NCBI RefSeq assembly: GCF_002994745.2
Contig: NC_037091.1
Span: 14,322,501 to 14,386,500 of the forward strand
DNA: 64,000 nt
Direction: 5' to 3'
Source of the DNA: Rosa chinensis
Lineage: Eukaryota > Streptophyta > Magnoliopsida > Rosales > Rosaceae
Shown here: positions 23,001 through 34,837 of the stretch, in pieces
Numbering within the stretch: the first letter of the stretch is position 1
Layout: the number at the start of each line of letters is the position of its first letter
Translations under genes and position numbers: made by a program
The notes under the pieces: generated by a model
Told to the model about the DNA's origin: nothing
Seen by the model: only the letters and a program-made list of their open reading frames with translations
The model's database searches: none

Positions 23001-26000
23001 TTTGGTCGTACGTAGCTTTGAATGGAGAACTTGATTAAGTACTTATATATATATATAGATTTTAACGCAGGTATGAAGAGGAATTATGTAAAAGTATTGT
23101 TACCTTCTCAAGTAAAAACAAAGATTGTTTATTTGGAGTGCAAAGATTGTTCAACTCACGCCTGACGTCTGCAAATATTTGCACTTTAGTACAATCGTAC
23201 ACCAACAAAGTTACGAGTGACGGCCACTTCGAAGAATGCAATCCTGGATAGAAACTCCTAAGTCGGGGTAAATCTTGAAATTGAACATATGTTAGTTTTG
23301 AAAAAACAAACATAGGTGTTGTCTGTACATCATCTTCTTTCGAGACGATTTGCTCTACCCCACAATTCTGAACTTCCACACTCCTCAACTGTAGAAGACT
23401 TCTAGCCACTGAGGCTGGAAATATACTTTTCAAACTGTCACATGAAACAATTTTTATTCCCTCTAGATTTTTTGAACTCTCTAGAGAAAGTTGATTGTTC
23501 CATACTGTTGTCAACTTTGCTAGGCCATCAATGGATAACTTCTTCAAGTTTGGAAACTCTATCTGCATATACATGATTTTCATCTTACTTGTGGAATTGT
23601 GAAGAGAATTTGTAACTAACCGAGAATATTAGAAATAAAATGTGAAATAAAATATGTCAACGTATTAGCAAAAAAGAAATTGGAATAGGTAATAGTTCAC
23701 CTTGTTATCAAACAGAAAGTGTTGGATTACAACGTCAAGGTTTCCAGTTGAGTTTATCTCTTCAATTTCATCACCAATTGTATTTCTTTTAATACAGTCC
23801 TCCAATTGCAGTCTACCAGAGGATGGATTTGAAAATTCAGTATACTTTCTTGAGCAGAATTTAGTGAGCTTTGGAAGGTCTTTTAGCTCCAAATCTTGTA
23901 GTTGGCAAAACAGTTTCTCTGCAATCTCATTAAATTCTTCTATTGATACTATTGCTTCCATGATTTGACATCCCGATATCTGAAGACGTTTGAGTTGTAG
24001 AAGACTTCTAGCAGTTGAAGATGAGAACAAGAATCTTAAATCATTGAGTCCAGTCACCTCCAACCATGTTAAGTTCGGAAAACCAACCTGTACACATTCC
24101 ACAATTCGATCATGTTTATGAAATCACAATGCAAACTCATTGTTAGAACATTAGAAACTGTCAATGTAATAAAATGCCCAAAACAAAAGTACAAAAATCA
24201 ATTTGGTAATTTTGGACTTCATAATGGCATAGAATGACTAATCGATTTTATTTTTATATGAATTTTTTACATGAATTGTGGGATAGGTTACTCAGGAGAA
24301 TGTTAGTTATAAAATGGTATGGGCCTGGGATAAAAAGGATTGTTATTTGATAAAAATTTAGAAGAACGACTGTAATAAATGTAGGAGAAATTTTCTATTA
24401 TAAAAATAACAAGTTATTCAAAATATACTGATAAAAGATAAAAGAAAATGAGACAATTTAAGGAGTGTACCTTGCCATTGATGATGTATGCAAAATCAGT
24501 ATTGTTTTGGACATGAAGATGTTTCAGTTGCTGAAAACCTTCAGTAACTAATTCATATAAAATACTATGATTTACACCCTCCATGTCCTCCAAATACAAG
24601 TCTTCAGTTCTCTTAAGTAGCATTTTTAAACCTTGGTCCAATTCATTGCTAGTGGTGAATTTGAGTTTCAATGCATTGAGGGTTTCATCGACATCAGCCC
24701 ATTTCCACGCAGAACCAATACATATTTGGAATGTCTCCAACTTAGTGGTGAACAAATCTACTGGAAGAATAACATCATCTGGGATATGTAGTTGTAATGC
24801 AATTAGCTGATGCAAGTGCTTTAGCTCTTCAAGGCTTGCATTACTTCTTTCAGTACTGATGACTCCTTCAGCCTCCCATTGATTAAAACTATTTCCCATT
24901 CTCAAGTCTTCTAATCTTGTCAAGCTTGATAGAACATTAGGTGGAATAAGTTCGAGTTGAGAGCAGCCACTCAAATCCAACAATCGTAGACAAGTTAATT
25001 GCCCTATTTCTTTGGGCAACTGCTTAAAATTGGATCCTTTAAAACTGAGAAATTCTAAGCTTCCAAGTTGCCCGACTAGAGATAGATCTCCTAACTTGCA
25101 ATGATCTAAACACAATGTTTTAAGACTCTTCAGGAACTCTAGAGATGGTGGTAGTGAAGGCAAAAAACTCAATTTGGTTAAATCAAGTACCTTGAGTTTT
25201 TCCATCTTTTCAAAAATGTTGCATGGAATTTCCAATGTAACATCCCTACTCCACAAAATAAACATTTTCAGTTCTGGACATTCCAAAACTTCAGGAAGAC
25301 GGGGGATAACCGTGTAAGGAAAAGATATTGCCGTGCATTTTTTAAGCGAGTCCTTATCTGGCCAATCTTTCAACTCATCTTCAAGTGTGGATGATATGAT
25401 GTGATTATCCCTGACCATAATCCGATTAGCAACATCGCCTACAAGATCATGCATTCTGCAATTTGAATTAGCATAGCCATCTAGCAATAGACAAGAATCT
25501 TTGAGTTTTTCAAGTAGAGAATACAATGCAATCAGTGCTTCTGCTAATGTATTCACGTTCTTTAACAAGCTCAGACCCATGCTATATTTAAACAGATCAA
25601 GGATATAAATAGTGTTCGAATACCCCGACATAATATGTCCACACAGTAAGAACAATGATTTAAGCTCCTCATCACCCAATTGATTGTAACTCCACTCAAT
25701 AGCAGAGTATGTTTTCTCTGTCAATCCTTTTCCATCCAACCTTTTTAGGCGTCTGAAAGTATCTTTCCATGCTTGTAATGAACTATTTCTCAGGGATCTT
25801 GCAACAGTGACAATCAAAAGTGGCAAACCTCCACACTTTTCAGCTACATGGGTAGCTATAGTTCCAATATTGGGATTCTTAACAATATCACCTGCCGTCT
25901 TCTGAAATAAACTCCAAGCTTCATCTTTATCTAAAACTTCAAGAGGAAACTCCTTTTGTGTACCCATATCGGAAGATAATACTAGTTTGCTTCGAGAAGT

Positions 26001-26867
26001 CAATAATATTTTAAGAGTTTCCATTCGAGGAAGACCCACATCCCCCAAATCGATGTTTTCCCAAACATCATCTAGGATCACAAGAGACTTCTTGTCTTTG
26101 ATCCTGTTATTTATTCGACGTGCTCTTCCAGCTAAGGTCTCAGTTTCGAGAATCTCGAGACCTAACTTCTCAGCAATTTCTTTTTGAATTCTATTGATGC
26201 TGGGATTCTTTTTCAGATCGAGTACCATAACTACCTCATCAAACAGCTTCTCACCTCCTGTAGCTAATTGCTTATAAACTTCTTTGACAAGTGTTGTTTT
26301 TCCCACACCCCCAATACCGTACACCCCAATCATGTAGGTATTAGAATTTCTCAATTCGTTGATTACATCCTTCGCAGCTGAAGTCCTTGAATCAAAGGCC
26401 TCATAATCTTGGAGAGCTGCTACACACACCTCTTCTTGGGAAGCAGCATATGCAATATTGTCAAAGTTCTTCTTTTTCTCATAAAGCTCAGCCACCTCTT
26501 GAGCCATTTTTGTTGATTTCCTGCTTAGATGATGACGAAGCTTCAGATTAGGACAAAAGCCCTGTAGACACTTGGTCTCTGCATGGTGTTCATCTTTCAA
26601 GAAGTCATCTGCTTCTTTAGTCAGCTGATCCACTTCAGTCAGCCAGTTCTGGACCCCTTTTTCAATTTTTTTACCTTTTCTTTCTTCTGTTTCAACAGCA
26701 TGCTGCATGCTTATTCTGGCTCCAACTAAGTCACTGACTTGATTTTGTAGTTTTTTGAGGTTCTTGTTGTAGCAGATTATATAACCTGCTTGGCGTATAA
26801 CTGGTTCAACCATGTACTCAGCTAGCTTTGCGACAATTGTAGTACCAATTTCAATAAGAAATGCCAT
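20001..26867 (-). CDS. CC-NB-LRR (RPS5/At4g27190-like) resistance-type protein
   Basis: An intracellular immune receptor of the coiled-coil NLR class, predicted at 1840 aa. Six exons: 24471-26867, 23701-24087, 23104-23562, 22140-22919, 21342-22025 and 20001-20816. Every junction has GT/AG ends and is phase 0. Exon 1 holds the coiled coil (~30-125), P-loop GIGGVGKTT (184-192), kinase-2 LVILDDVW (262-269), RNBS-B LLTSRS, GLPL (347-350), MHD (472-474) and classic LRRs from about 550. Exons 2-6 are irregular LRRs. Exons 3 and 5 start (I/V)(E/D)FPxLK and end (L/I)EK; exons 4 and 6 start DSFPNLE, so exons 5-6 are a duplicated copy of the 3-4 module. All nucleotide-binding motifs are intact, so a functional ATP-binding switch is likely. 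The C-terminus after residue ~1800 diverges from exon 4, lacking the FLFDNK end, so exon 6 may be read through into former intron. Effector specificity cannot be inferred. Confidence 0.9.
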
Positions 26868-27009
26868 GACTGTTGAAGATAAATGAAATCTAGTCAGATC
26901 CCTGTGACAACAAAATTCATAATTGTATTCATAAAGGTTCAGAGGATTTGAGATCTAATCCTAGTTTTGTTGGTGGTCTCCAGGGAAGAGGTTAAATTTC
27001 GAATTTTAT
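26868..27009. promoter_or_regulatory. 5' flank of the NLR gene
   Basis: Only about 140 bases separate the NLR start codon from a MITE, so the MITEs at 27010-27326 and 27646-27845 lie in the presumptive promoter. I see no clear TATA box. Confidence 0.35.
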
Positions 27010-27326
27010 GGCATGTTTACTTACTTGGAATGGAAAATAATCATGAATCAGATATATAAATGGAATGAGAGAAGAAAGGAATCAGTAATGATTCCGGAGG
27101 ATTGATTTCTAAACCCATCTCCGCCCTTCGTAATCAAATTCCTGAGTATTCAGGAATCGATTCCTGATAAGGAGGTGGGACCTACATCCATTCCGATTCC
27201 TTCATGTGTTAGTAAACGCATGAATTCTTTTACCCGGAATCATTCCGATTCCTTTATGTGTTAGTAAACGCAGGAATGTTTTTACCCCGTAATCATTTCC
27301 TCTCATTCCAAGTAAGTAAACGTGCC
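27010..27326. mobile_element. MITE with ~23-bp terminal inverted repeats
   Basis: The left end GGCATGTTTACTTACTTGGA is mirrored by the right end, whose reverse complement is GGCACGTTTACTTACTTGGA. The interior has two copies of a segment containing 'ttccgattcctt(c/t)atgtg' and 'gttagtaaacgca'. There is no coding capacity. A three-base target duplication is not clear; the limits could extend by two bases at the right (gtgcccc). Confidence 0.75.
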
Positions 27327-27645
27327 CCTAAGGTTTTAGAAATGCAATATTTTTGCTTGTTTGGTTAAGTAGGTATAAATTAGAAAAGAGAAAAGGAAAA
27401 ACAAACAGAGAAAATAAAATGAAACATGACATTTATGTAAAAGAACTTAACATACATGACTTAAGAATACACTGGGTCCATAAAATAAACGAAGACATAG
27501 CTTTTCTTGTAAGATTCATAGATTAATTTGGAAACAATTGCAACAAAGAGGATAGTAGAAACTGGATGGCAGGCCGAAATGCCGAATGAAAAGTTGAAAA
27601 CAGTGGAATCCCTTGGTTACGCAACATAAATGTAGAAAGAACTAA

Positions 27646-27845
27646 GGCCATGTTTGGTTGGTGGAAAGGAAATGAATCATTTTCCTTTCTTTTGGGAAAG
27701 TGAATCCTGAGGGGGGCGGAGGAACCAATTTCCTCCACTTTTTCCTTTCCTTTGGGAAAGTGTATCCCTTCCTTGACTGTCCCAGACGCATGAAAGGAAA
27801 GTGTTTCCTTTCCCAATGCCCAGATTCTGGGAAACAAACATGGCC
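27646..27845. mobile_element. Harbinger/Tourist-like MITE with TAA target duplication
   Basis: A 200-bp element with termini GGCCATGTTTG...CAAACATGGCC, flanked on both sides by TAA (27643-27645 and 27846-27848), the 3-bp duplication typical of PIF/Harbinger. The interior is rich in palindromic 'ggaaagtg/tttccttt' motifs. The open frame across it is a by-product of these repeats. Confidence 0.88.
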
Positions 27846-27848
27846 TAA

Positions 27849-28185
27849 GGGAAAAGTTCAGATACCATGATAGAATAAAGTAAAATTCAGATACTAATAA
27901 TGATGATAAACCCTTTTCAAAATCGATAAGAAGGTAATATATTTATAATATCATTTTCTCATGTGTGCCAAGATACTATACCAATAGGCCTAATTTTTCT
28001 GATCCATGTAGAAGTATTAATTAAGCAAACAAGATTCAAGTTGTTGAATTTGTCTAATAACGAAAATATCCTTACATAATCTATACCATTATTAAAAAAT
28101 GAGGTTTTATTAGCCAAAGTAAGTGTGAAATTACATATTACATATAAATCCTTACATCATATATTAATTTAAAATTATATATAAT
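27849..28185. other. AT-rich spacer
   Basis: No gene or bounded element recognised. Confidence 0.5.
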
Positions 28186-28204
28186 AATTGAGGGATAAGA
28201 AGGT

Positions 28205-28267
28205 CAAGAGTTCGAGCCCCATCAAGGGTGGGAATGGGGTGGGGTTTTTTTTTTAAAAAATAAAATA
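28205..28267 (+). mobile_element. 5'-truncated SINE stub with 19-bp target duplication
   Basis: A 63-bp insert flanked by a perfect direct repeat aattgagggataagaaggt (28186-28204 and 28268-28286). The insert begins with a pol III B-box-like motif (gagttcgagcccc) and ends in a T-rich/A-rich tail. It is best read as the 3' part of a tRNA-derived SINE. Confidence 0.75.
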
Positions 28268-28792
28268 AATTGAGGGATAAGAAGGTAAATAACAAAATTA
28301 AAATTAAAAAAGATAAGAAAATAATTTTTCACTCCTCTGCAGATAATTTCTCACTTACCCAATGTGTGCATTCCACCCATGACAAAGCTTTTCACTATAT
28401 GTAATAACTCCCCCCTTCTTTTGAAAAAATTTTCCATAATTATTCAGTTAATTGTTCACACATATCGGGTCTGATAAATAAGGAGGTCCAATGCTAATTT
28501 TATATGTATGAATAGATACAACCATTACGTATTACCTCCTCCTCCTTCTTCTTCTTTCTCTCATCTCCTATCAATTTTGTCTCATTTTTCTTATCATGAC
28601 CATTTTGGTAAATACTAGGTAAATGTTACATATATATTTTTTTATTAATATTTTATATTCTATGTAAACGTATATATATGTGTTAATATTTTTGACTTCA
28701 TTTGCCTTCATTTTATGGGACAAATTGGACAGAACAAAATATTTAATAGATCACAATTAATAAAGAAAATATGACTGGACTATACGTCCACT

Positions 28793-28855
28793 ATTGAAGT
28801 ACAAAATTATACTTTTATTAAAATTGAAGTACAAAATTATACTTTTATTAAAATT
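28793..28855 (+). repeat. ~30-bp perfect tandem duplication
   Basis: The unit ttgaagtacaaaattatact plus ttttattaaaa occurs twice in tandem. AT-rich and non-coding. Confidence 0.75.
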
Positions 28856-28891
28856 CCTCAATTGTAGTGAACTTTAATACTATTAAACAAA

Positions 28892-28912
28892 TTCTCGAAA
28901 AAAAAAAAAAAC
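28892..28912 (+). mobile_element. Micro-retroposon (21 bp, poly-A) with 13-bp target duplication
   Basis: The sequence ttctcg plus about 14 A lies between two copies of actattaaacaaa (28879-28891 and 28913-28925). Same design as the insertion at 1286. Confidence 0.6.
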
Positions 28913-29231
28913 ACTATTAAACAAAAAATTTCATAAATATATCTTGATTGCCTTGTGGTATTGTTCAAGACAGTTGGAATAGTGATGGTCACTAACACAT
29001 AACGGTTACCCATGAAATCTTGATTGCTGTTTCTATCAACTTATTTTATTCTCTTTAATTTTATGTAGATGGATAAACTTATGATCACTAGCGGACATAA
29101 TGACATTTTTTTTAAATATATATTAACCTCAATTATACAATTGAGAACTGATTACATCAACGAGAACGCATACTCTATTTGGTCTAAAATATGAAGGTTT
29201 ATACTTAGGTGCAATTTATTATATTTATAAG

Positions 29232-29780
29232 GTAGGCACTCATTATATTACTGAGGACTTCTATATCTTTTGGTCTAATATTACCTTTTACGATATTTAC
29301 TACACAAATGTTGTCACATTTGTAAAATGATTAATAATGTTATAAATGAGGTAGTATGTGAAGTAAGTACACAAATACGACAAAAATTATCATTTGGTAC
29401 ATCAATTGTTGTAGTTTATAGTAAAATGGTGATCAGATAAGTAATGATCATATTGATGATAAAAGTATCGAGGTTTACCACTCCCAGAACAGAATCGAAG
29501 GTATGCACTCATTATACTACTGAAGACTTCCATATCTTTTGGTCTAATACTACCTTTACCATATTTACTACATATACAAATGAGACAACATTTATAAAAT
29601 GATTTATAATCTTGTAAATGAGGTCGTATGTGAAGTAAGTACCACAAATAGCACAATCATTATCATTTGGTACATCAATAATTGTCACGACTTACGGTAA
29701 AATGGTAGTTAAATAAGTAATCATCATATTGATGACAAAAAATATTGAGGTTTACCACTCCCACAACACAATCATTGTCA
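29232..29780 (+). repeat. ~270-bp tandem repeat, two clear units
   Basis: Units at about 29232-29502 and 29503-29778 share 'gcactcattata', 'ggtctaata', 'tgaagtaagta', 'tatcatttggtacatcaat', 'atcatattgatga' and 'gaggtttaccactccca'. More diverged, partial units appear to continue to about 30100 (again with 'aggtttaccag' and 'caaaaattacca'). No coding potential. Confidence 0.75.
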
Positions 29781-31789
29781 CATTCAAAATTGTTCATGAA
29801 ATTGTATATGAATTATGAGTGAAGTACTTACTACAAATAGAACAAATATTACCAGTTTTATATCAATTATTGTGTCAGTTTGTGGTAAAATGTGTCGTCA
29901 GAAAGTAATTACTCCATGTCTCCATCGATGATGGAAATTACATAAGATAGTACTCTCATAAGACAGATAACATATGCGTGTTTAGTTTAAATAAAGAGGT
30001 TTACCAGTATAATTAATAACACATTTGTGATCACATTTATAAATTTGTTCACAAAATAGTACTAACTAGTTATACGTGGTGTAATTGCTACATTTAGAAC
30101 AAAAATTACCACTTCAGCTAATGGTCGAAAATATTAAAAAAACTAGTTATATGGCAAACAACCCAAACCCATGGGTGAAATAGGTTGGGTTGGTGACCTG
30201 TTTCACGCCTCAATCCAGCAGGAACTGCACCGCTCTACTGACCCGATTCCAGTCCCTGAAACGACCTTCGTCCGGTTCCTCTGCCCAATTGCCGGCTCCT
30301 CTTCCTAATTGCCGGCTCCAGCGTCCTCCACGGCGGCTTGGGCCCCTCTCTCCTAGCAAGCTCGACGGATTAAGGACGCTTATGCTGCACCGGCCCATAA
30401 GATCCATTTCCTCGGGAACCCAGAAAGAGAAGTTATGTGGTTTTCTACTTTGTGAAGCTCCTCGTGACGAGAGTAATCGAGAAACTGGAAGAGCCTCATC
30501 GGAGGAGATTTTTTTGGATCTCCGAGATTGATCAAAAGCTCCTCGACCTCATCGGAGATCTAGTTCGAGGCGAAGATTTTTTTGTAACTCACTTTTTTTT
30601 TTTCCTTTGTAATTGTGTATTGCCATTGTCAAGCCCACCCGAAGTCCCTAACTTGATACTCTCAAACTCTCAATCGAACTCTTCGGCTATCCGTCTCACG
30701 TTCTCTCAGAGACTCAGACTTTAGTCCGTCCACCTCTTCGTCTTCCAAAAAAGCTTCAATTCCAGACTCAAATACAATCGGTGAACACTTTTAATTTATG
30801 AAATTGTAAGTACGTGTTCAATTCAATTTGGGGCAAATTTTAGGGTTAAGAATTTATGCTGAATCATATGCCAAGCCTTGGGCAGAGACAATCATAACCG
30901 TTTCTTCAATCACACCTCCTTTGCCTTCATACAGTTGTGGTTCGCGCTTAAGAAGTAAACTTCTGTTTTTCTTTGGGATTTTCTTTGTTACTTGGGTTCT
31001 GCAGTTCTGCTGCGCTTTTTCTTTTGTTACTTAGTTGGTTTGATACTTTGATTAATTGATAAGAAACTGCATTGGAGTTGCCATTAAGATTTGGATGGTT
31101 CAATATAAGGCTATTCCTTTTTCTTCCTTAATTCTTCATATAGTTGTGATTTTTTCTTGCGGGCGATTTTTCCTCTACTTTTATCAGAAACCAAAAGTGA
31201 TTTTTTTTTTTTTTTTTTGTGTGGCGCTGTGTTGTTCTTTGGATTAGAATATGTCAGAGGCTCTGAGCTTGGTTAATTGGTTTGATACTTTGATTAATTG
31301 ATTATAGTTTGATTTATTAGATTAGAAGATGTCTGAGCTTGGTTTGATTGAATGGAGTTAGAAACTGAGAAGCCTGAGGAAGAGAGAAACGGGTAGCGTT
31401 ACCTGGATCTTTCGGTTTAGCGGTGACCCGCGATCTGGATCGTACGACCCAGAACGCGGTGCGTTCGCAAACCTAATCACAATATCGAGCGATCCAATAG
31501 TTCTATGTTCTTAAACATCTAAAACTTGTCTTCTAAAGAGAAAAAAACTGACTGCTTCTGAGTTCTGATGATCCTAGTCATATTCATATCTCTTTTCTCA
31601 GTGGGCTGTTCTTGACATCTTGTATCTAGATTGCAGACTTCCTATCATATTAAAGACAAAAATTTATTGCTCGTATTTACTTTCTTTCTTCCTTGGATAA
31701 GGCCAAGAGAAAAAGCTATTTTATTTGAATTTGTTTTTTTTCTTTGGCTCAATTAAACCTAATTTGATAAGTTTGACCAGCCATTAAAT
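29781..31789. other. Non-coding region, GC-richer patch at 30190-30580
   Basis: After the decayed end of the tandem array, 30190-30580 is markedly GC-richer and has open frames on both strands without recognisable domains; it resembles an untranslated leader or a fragment of an unidentified element. The remainder is T-rich and intron-like. Confidence 0.4.
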
Positions 31790-31807
31790 GATTAAGTTCA
31801 TTTTTCT

Positions 31808-31924
31808 TTTCTTTTTTTGTAAAAGATGATCAAATGATTTCACTCCTACCCCATGGTGACTCGAACCTAAGATCATAATCATAGGTAGTGGGTGCTCTAA
31901 TCACTGAGCTAACACCACTTCGTC
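31808..31924 (-). mobile_element. tRNA-derived SINE with 18-bp target duplication
   Basis: A 117-bp insertion on the minus strand flanked by a perfect 18-bp direct repeat gattaagttcatttttct (31790-31807 and 31925-31942). Read on the minus strand it has an A box within TTAGCTCAGTGATTAGAGCA and a B box GGTTCGAGTC, then a tail ending in TTTTACAAAAAAAG-type A-rich sequence next to the target duplication. The A/B spacing is that of a tRNA-related RNA polymerase III promoter. Confidence 0.9.
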
Positions 31925-31942
31925 GATTAAGTTCATTTTTCT

Positions 31943-33016
31943 GTTTTTAGCTTTATTAAAAATTAATCAACAAATTTGATCTTTAGAATATACTGATCAA
32001 AGTAAATTGATTGAGTATACTTAGCGTATCTCGTACCTAAATAACTGACGTACTGCGGTTTTGTACCTAAACGACCCGCGATCCAGGAGCAGTGATGGGA
32101 GAAAGAGCTTTGACTTCAAAATTCCGGAGAGGAGGATCCATGGAGAAACTCTCACAATAGAAGCTAAATAAAAAAATAAATAAAAGGAAGAAGTTCGAAA
32201 CTTATTTTTTTAACTGATCTAATCTAATCTTCTTGGAAAACAAAAGAATGATGATAAAGACGAGTACAAGTTTCGGTATAAAAAAATATAATATTTCATC
32301 AAATTAAATATTTTATTTATTTTTAGCTAAAAATTTCAATTTGAAAAATGCTATTGATGGCATCCGATAAAGACTAGTTGGTGTTTTAGTATGTAGATGT
32401 TATAGTATTGGGAACTTCGGTGATGCAATTGTGTAAAACGTTTGCTCAATTATAGTTTGAATAATTTATTTAACAACATTGCTGGTCTAGCGGCGTGAAA
32501 TGCTAAATGTTCTTTTGTTTAATTATAGTTTGATTGTTAAATCCGTTTTTGAATTGGTGTATTCCAGTAAGGTTTGAATCCAATCCCACCTAAGGTTTGA
32601 ATCCTTGATCCGCTACTGCCTATAGTATAAATTGCTCCAAAAATTGAAAAGAAATATAGAGCAAATAAGATTGAAGAAGAAAATTAAAGGACATTAAAGG
32701 ACATACCTTAGCTGTTTGGTAATGACTTATGAATGAAGGTATGTTCCTCCTTCAAATTCTCTGCTTAAAACAAGATAGAGTAGAAACAAAATCTGTATCT
32801 GCGAAAAAACATAAGAATAAAGGTAAAACGAAAGAATGAAAATTCTTCTGTAAAACATTAAAAAAATAACAAAACCATGCATGAGCTAGCAGAAATGATG
32901 TAAAGGCAATACCTTTTTTTATGGCTTTTTTTGAATATTATGAGAAGTACGTGGAGCAATAATCAGAGTAAAATTGAAAAAAGGTCGCTCGCCACAAGTG
33001 TGTAGGCCGGGGCACA
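31943..33016. other. Non-coding spacer
   Basis: No gene seen. A phrase near 32595 (gaatccttgatccgctactg) resembles the hAT terminus at 38408-38426, suggesting a decayed hAT end, but no mate was found. Confidence 0.4.
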
Positions 33017-33250
33017 AATCCGAAGACAAATGAAAAAAATGGATAAAACTCGATCTTTCGGTTTTAGATATCAAAAGAGAGCAAAGGAAATTTAATCAGC
33101 GAGCTGTTTTATAGGGCCTGAAGGTAAATGAAATCAGAAGACAAATGAAAACAATGGGCAAAACTCGATCTTTCGCCTTAAGATATCAAAGAAAGAGAGC
33201 AAGGAAAGCTTAATCACCGAGCTGTTATATAGGACCTGAAGATAAATGAG
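33017..33250 (+). repeat. ~116-bp tandem duplication
   Basis: Two units share 'gaagacaaatgaaaa', 'aaaactcgatctttcg', 'agatatcaaa', 'gagctgtt', 'atagg(g/a)cctgaag'. Non-coding, moderately diverged. Confidence 0.75.
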
Positions 33251-34192
33251 AACAAGTACGAGAAAACGTTATGTGAAGGTAGATGAGTCAACGTTTGAAT
33301 AGTTGGAAGAGATGGATCCAAGCCAAGCTGTCAAGTCTATGATTATAAAAAGAGAAAATTCACGTCACATGCTTTGCTTAGTAGCTTGCACCTTAATTTG
33401 CGGAGATTTGATGCTTAATGGCTGTGTATTATATGGTGTTGGCAAAAAATTATGTCTGCAGTAGTTGACTTAACTCAATGATGAACTTAATAATTGAATT
33501 TAAAAAGTGAATTATATGCAGATAATTGAGGAGATTAATTAGCATAGAACCTTGACTTGGTAGCTGAACCAGTAATACGTAAGGTATCATTTGTACCAAA
33601 GAAATAGAGCAATGGGGGGAGCTCTGTCCCACTTATTAAAATTTGACTCCGTTAAGTCACAATATTTTTTCTAAGAAATTTGGCCGCCGCCTTTCTTCTC
33701 CACCGAATGAAGGCTGACATTTTCGACCTCTTTTATCTCCAGATTAATCTTGCTGGAGCCTTGAAGGATTTCTTTTCGCTGTTTCTTTAATTCCCCCCCC
33801 CATTCTTCAACAGTTGAAACCCAGATCTTTCTTCTTTTGTTAAAACCAAAAACTTGATATTTGATTATAGATATTTCTTCTTTATTTTGTTCTTTTCACT
33901 GTTTTTTTTTTTTTTTAAACCAAGATATTTCTTGTTTTGCTTCCCCATACTTGATTATAGATCCAGATTAATTGCTCGTGAACCCAAATTAAATTGATTG
34001 CAAAAACCCCAGATCGTAACAAGCAATAGCTATATAAAGCAACGCAGAAAACCCATCAGTTCTATCTTTCTGTGAAGCACTTGATGACTTCGATATATAT
34101 TCATAAATAACATGTTCTCTCTGTAATTGAGAACCAAATTGGCATGTATAACATTAGGATAATTGAGATAAAGAGTAGCGGGTTATCGACTG
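33251..34192. other. Non-coding spacer
   Basis: No gene seen; T-rich, with imperfect internal repetition of 'ttgattatagat' and 'gatatttctt' around 33860-33965. Confidence 0.45.
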
Positions 34193-34200
34193 GGCTGCAT

Positions 34201-34829
34201 CCAAGGGCGTAGCTAGCTTAGGGCGAGAATGGTCAATTGACCCTTCTCAATTTTTAGAAAATCTTTAATTAGTGTTAATGATCTATGAATCTTAATGGAA
34301 TGAAGTAAAATTGACCCTTCTCAATTTTTGAAAAATCTTTAATTAGTGTCAATTTTTAAAATTCAATACAAATTTATCTTAATTAGTTTTAATTATCCTT
34401 GAACTTTAATGGAATGAAATAATATTTTACACTATTAATACACTACATATATCTAATTAATACGAATCTTTTCAAGGTTTTCCTACCCTATTGATCGATA
34501 TATGCCTATATGCGCATATTTACGATTCTTTAATAATATGCTAAATTGAAGTAACACATAAGTTTTTCTATATTTATCATTCATCTTAAATCCCAAAATT
34601 TATTCAACATGATTTAAGGATCTTTCAATTTCAGCATAGTACAAGAAATATTACACCTAAATTTTCTTAATTATACTAAAATATATATTTATTTGGACAA
34701 AAGATTGTGTTATTTTTAGAGGACGACTAGAAATGAATATAATTTGTTAGTTAATAAAGTTTGACCCTCCTCCTTTCAAAAAAAAAAAAAAGTTTGACCC
34801 TTCTAAGAGAGATTTTTGGCTACGCCACT
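34201..34829. mobile_element. Non-autonomous hAT element with 8-bp target duplication
   Basis: 629 bp between two copies of ggctgcat (34193-34200 and 34830-34837). The ends are inverted: CCAAGGGCGTAGC on the left, and AGTGGCGTAGCC as the reverse complement of the right end, matching the plant hAT GGCGTAGC-type terminus. The interior is AT-rich with a local duplication of 'ttgacccttctcaattttt' and no transposase. A micro poly(A) insertion sits inside at 34769-34788. Confidence 0.85.
34769..34788 (+). mobile_element. Micro-retroposon (20 bp, poly-A) inside the hAT element
   Basis: cctcctttc plus about 11 A is bracketed by aaagtttgaccct (34756-34768 and 34789-34801). The insert ends in a C-T-T-T-C then A-run, comparable with the 'ccttc' plus A tail of the LINE at 44694-47265. 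Confidence 0.55.
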
Positions 34830-34837
34830 GGCTGCAT

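Noticed and set aside
30190..30724. Overlapping frames in a GC-richer patch
   Set aside because: Frames occur on both strands with no recognisable domain or splice context.
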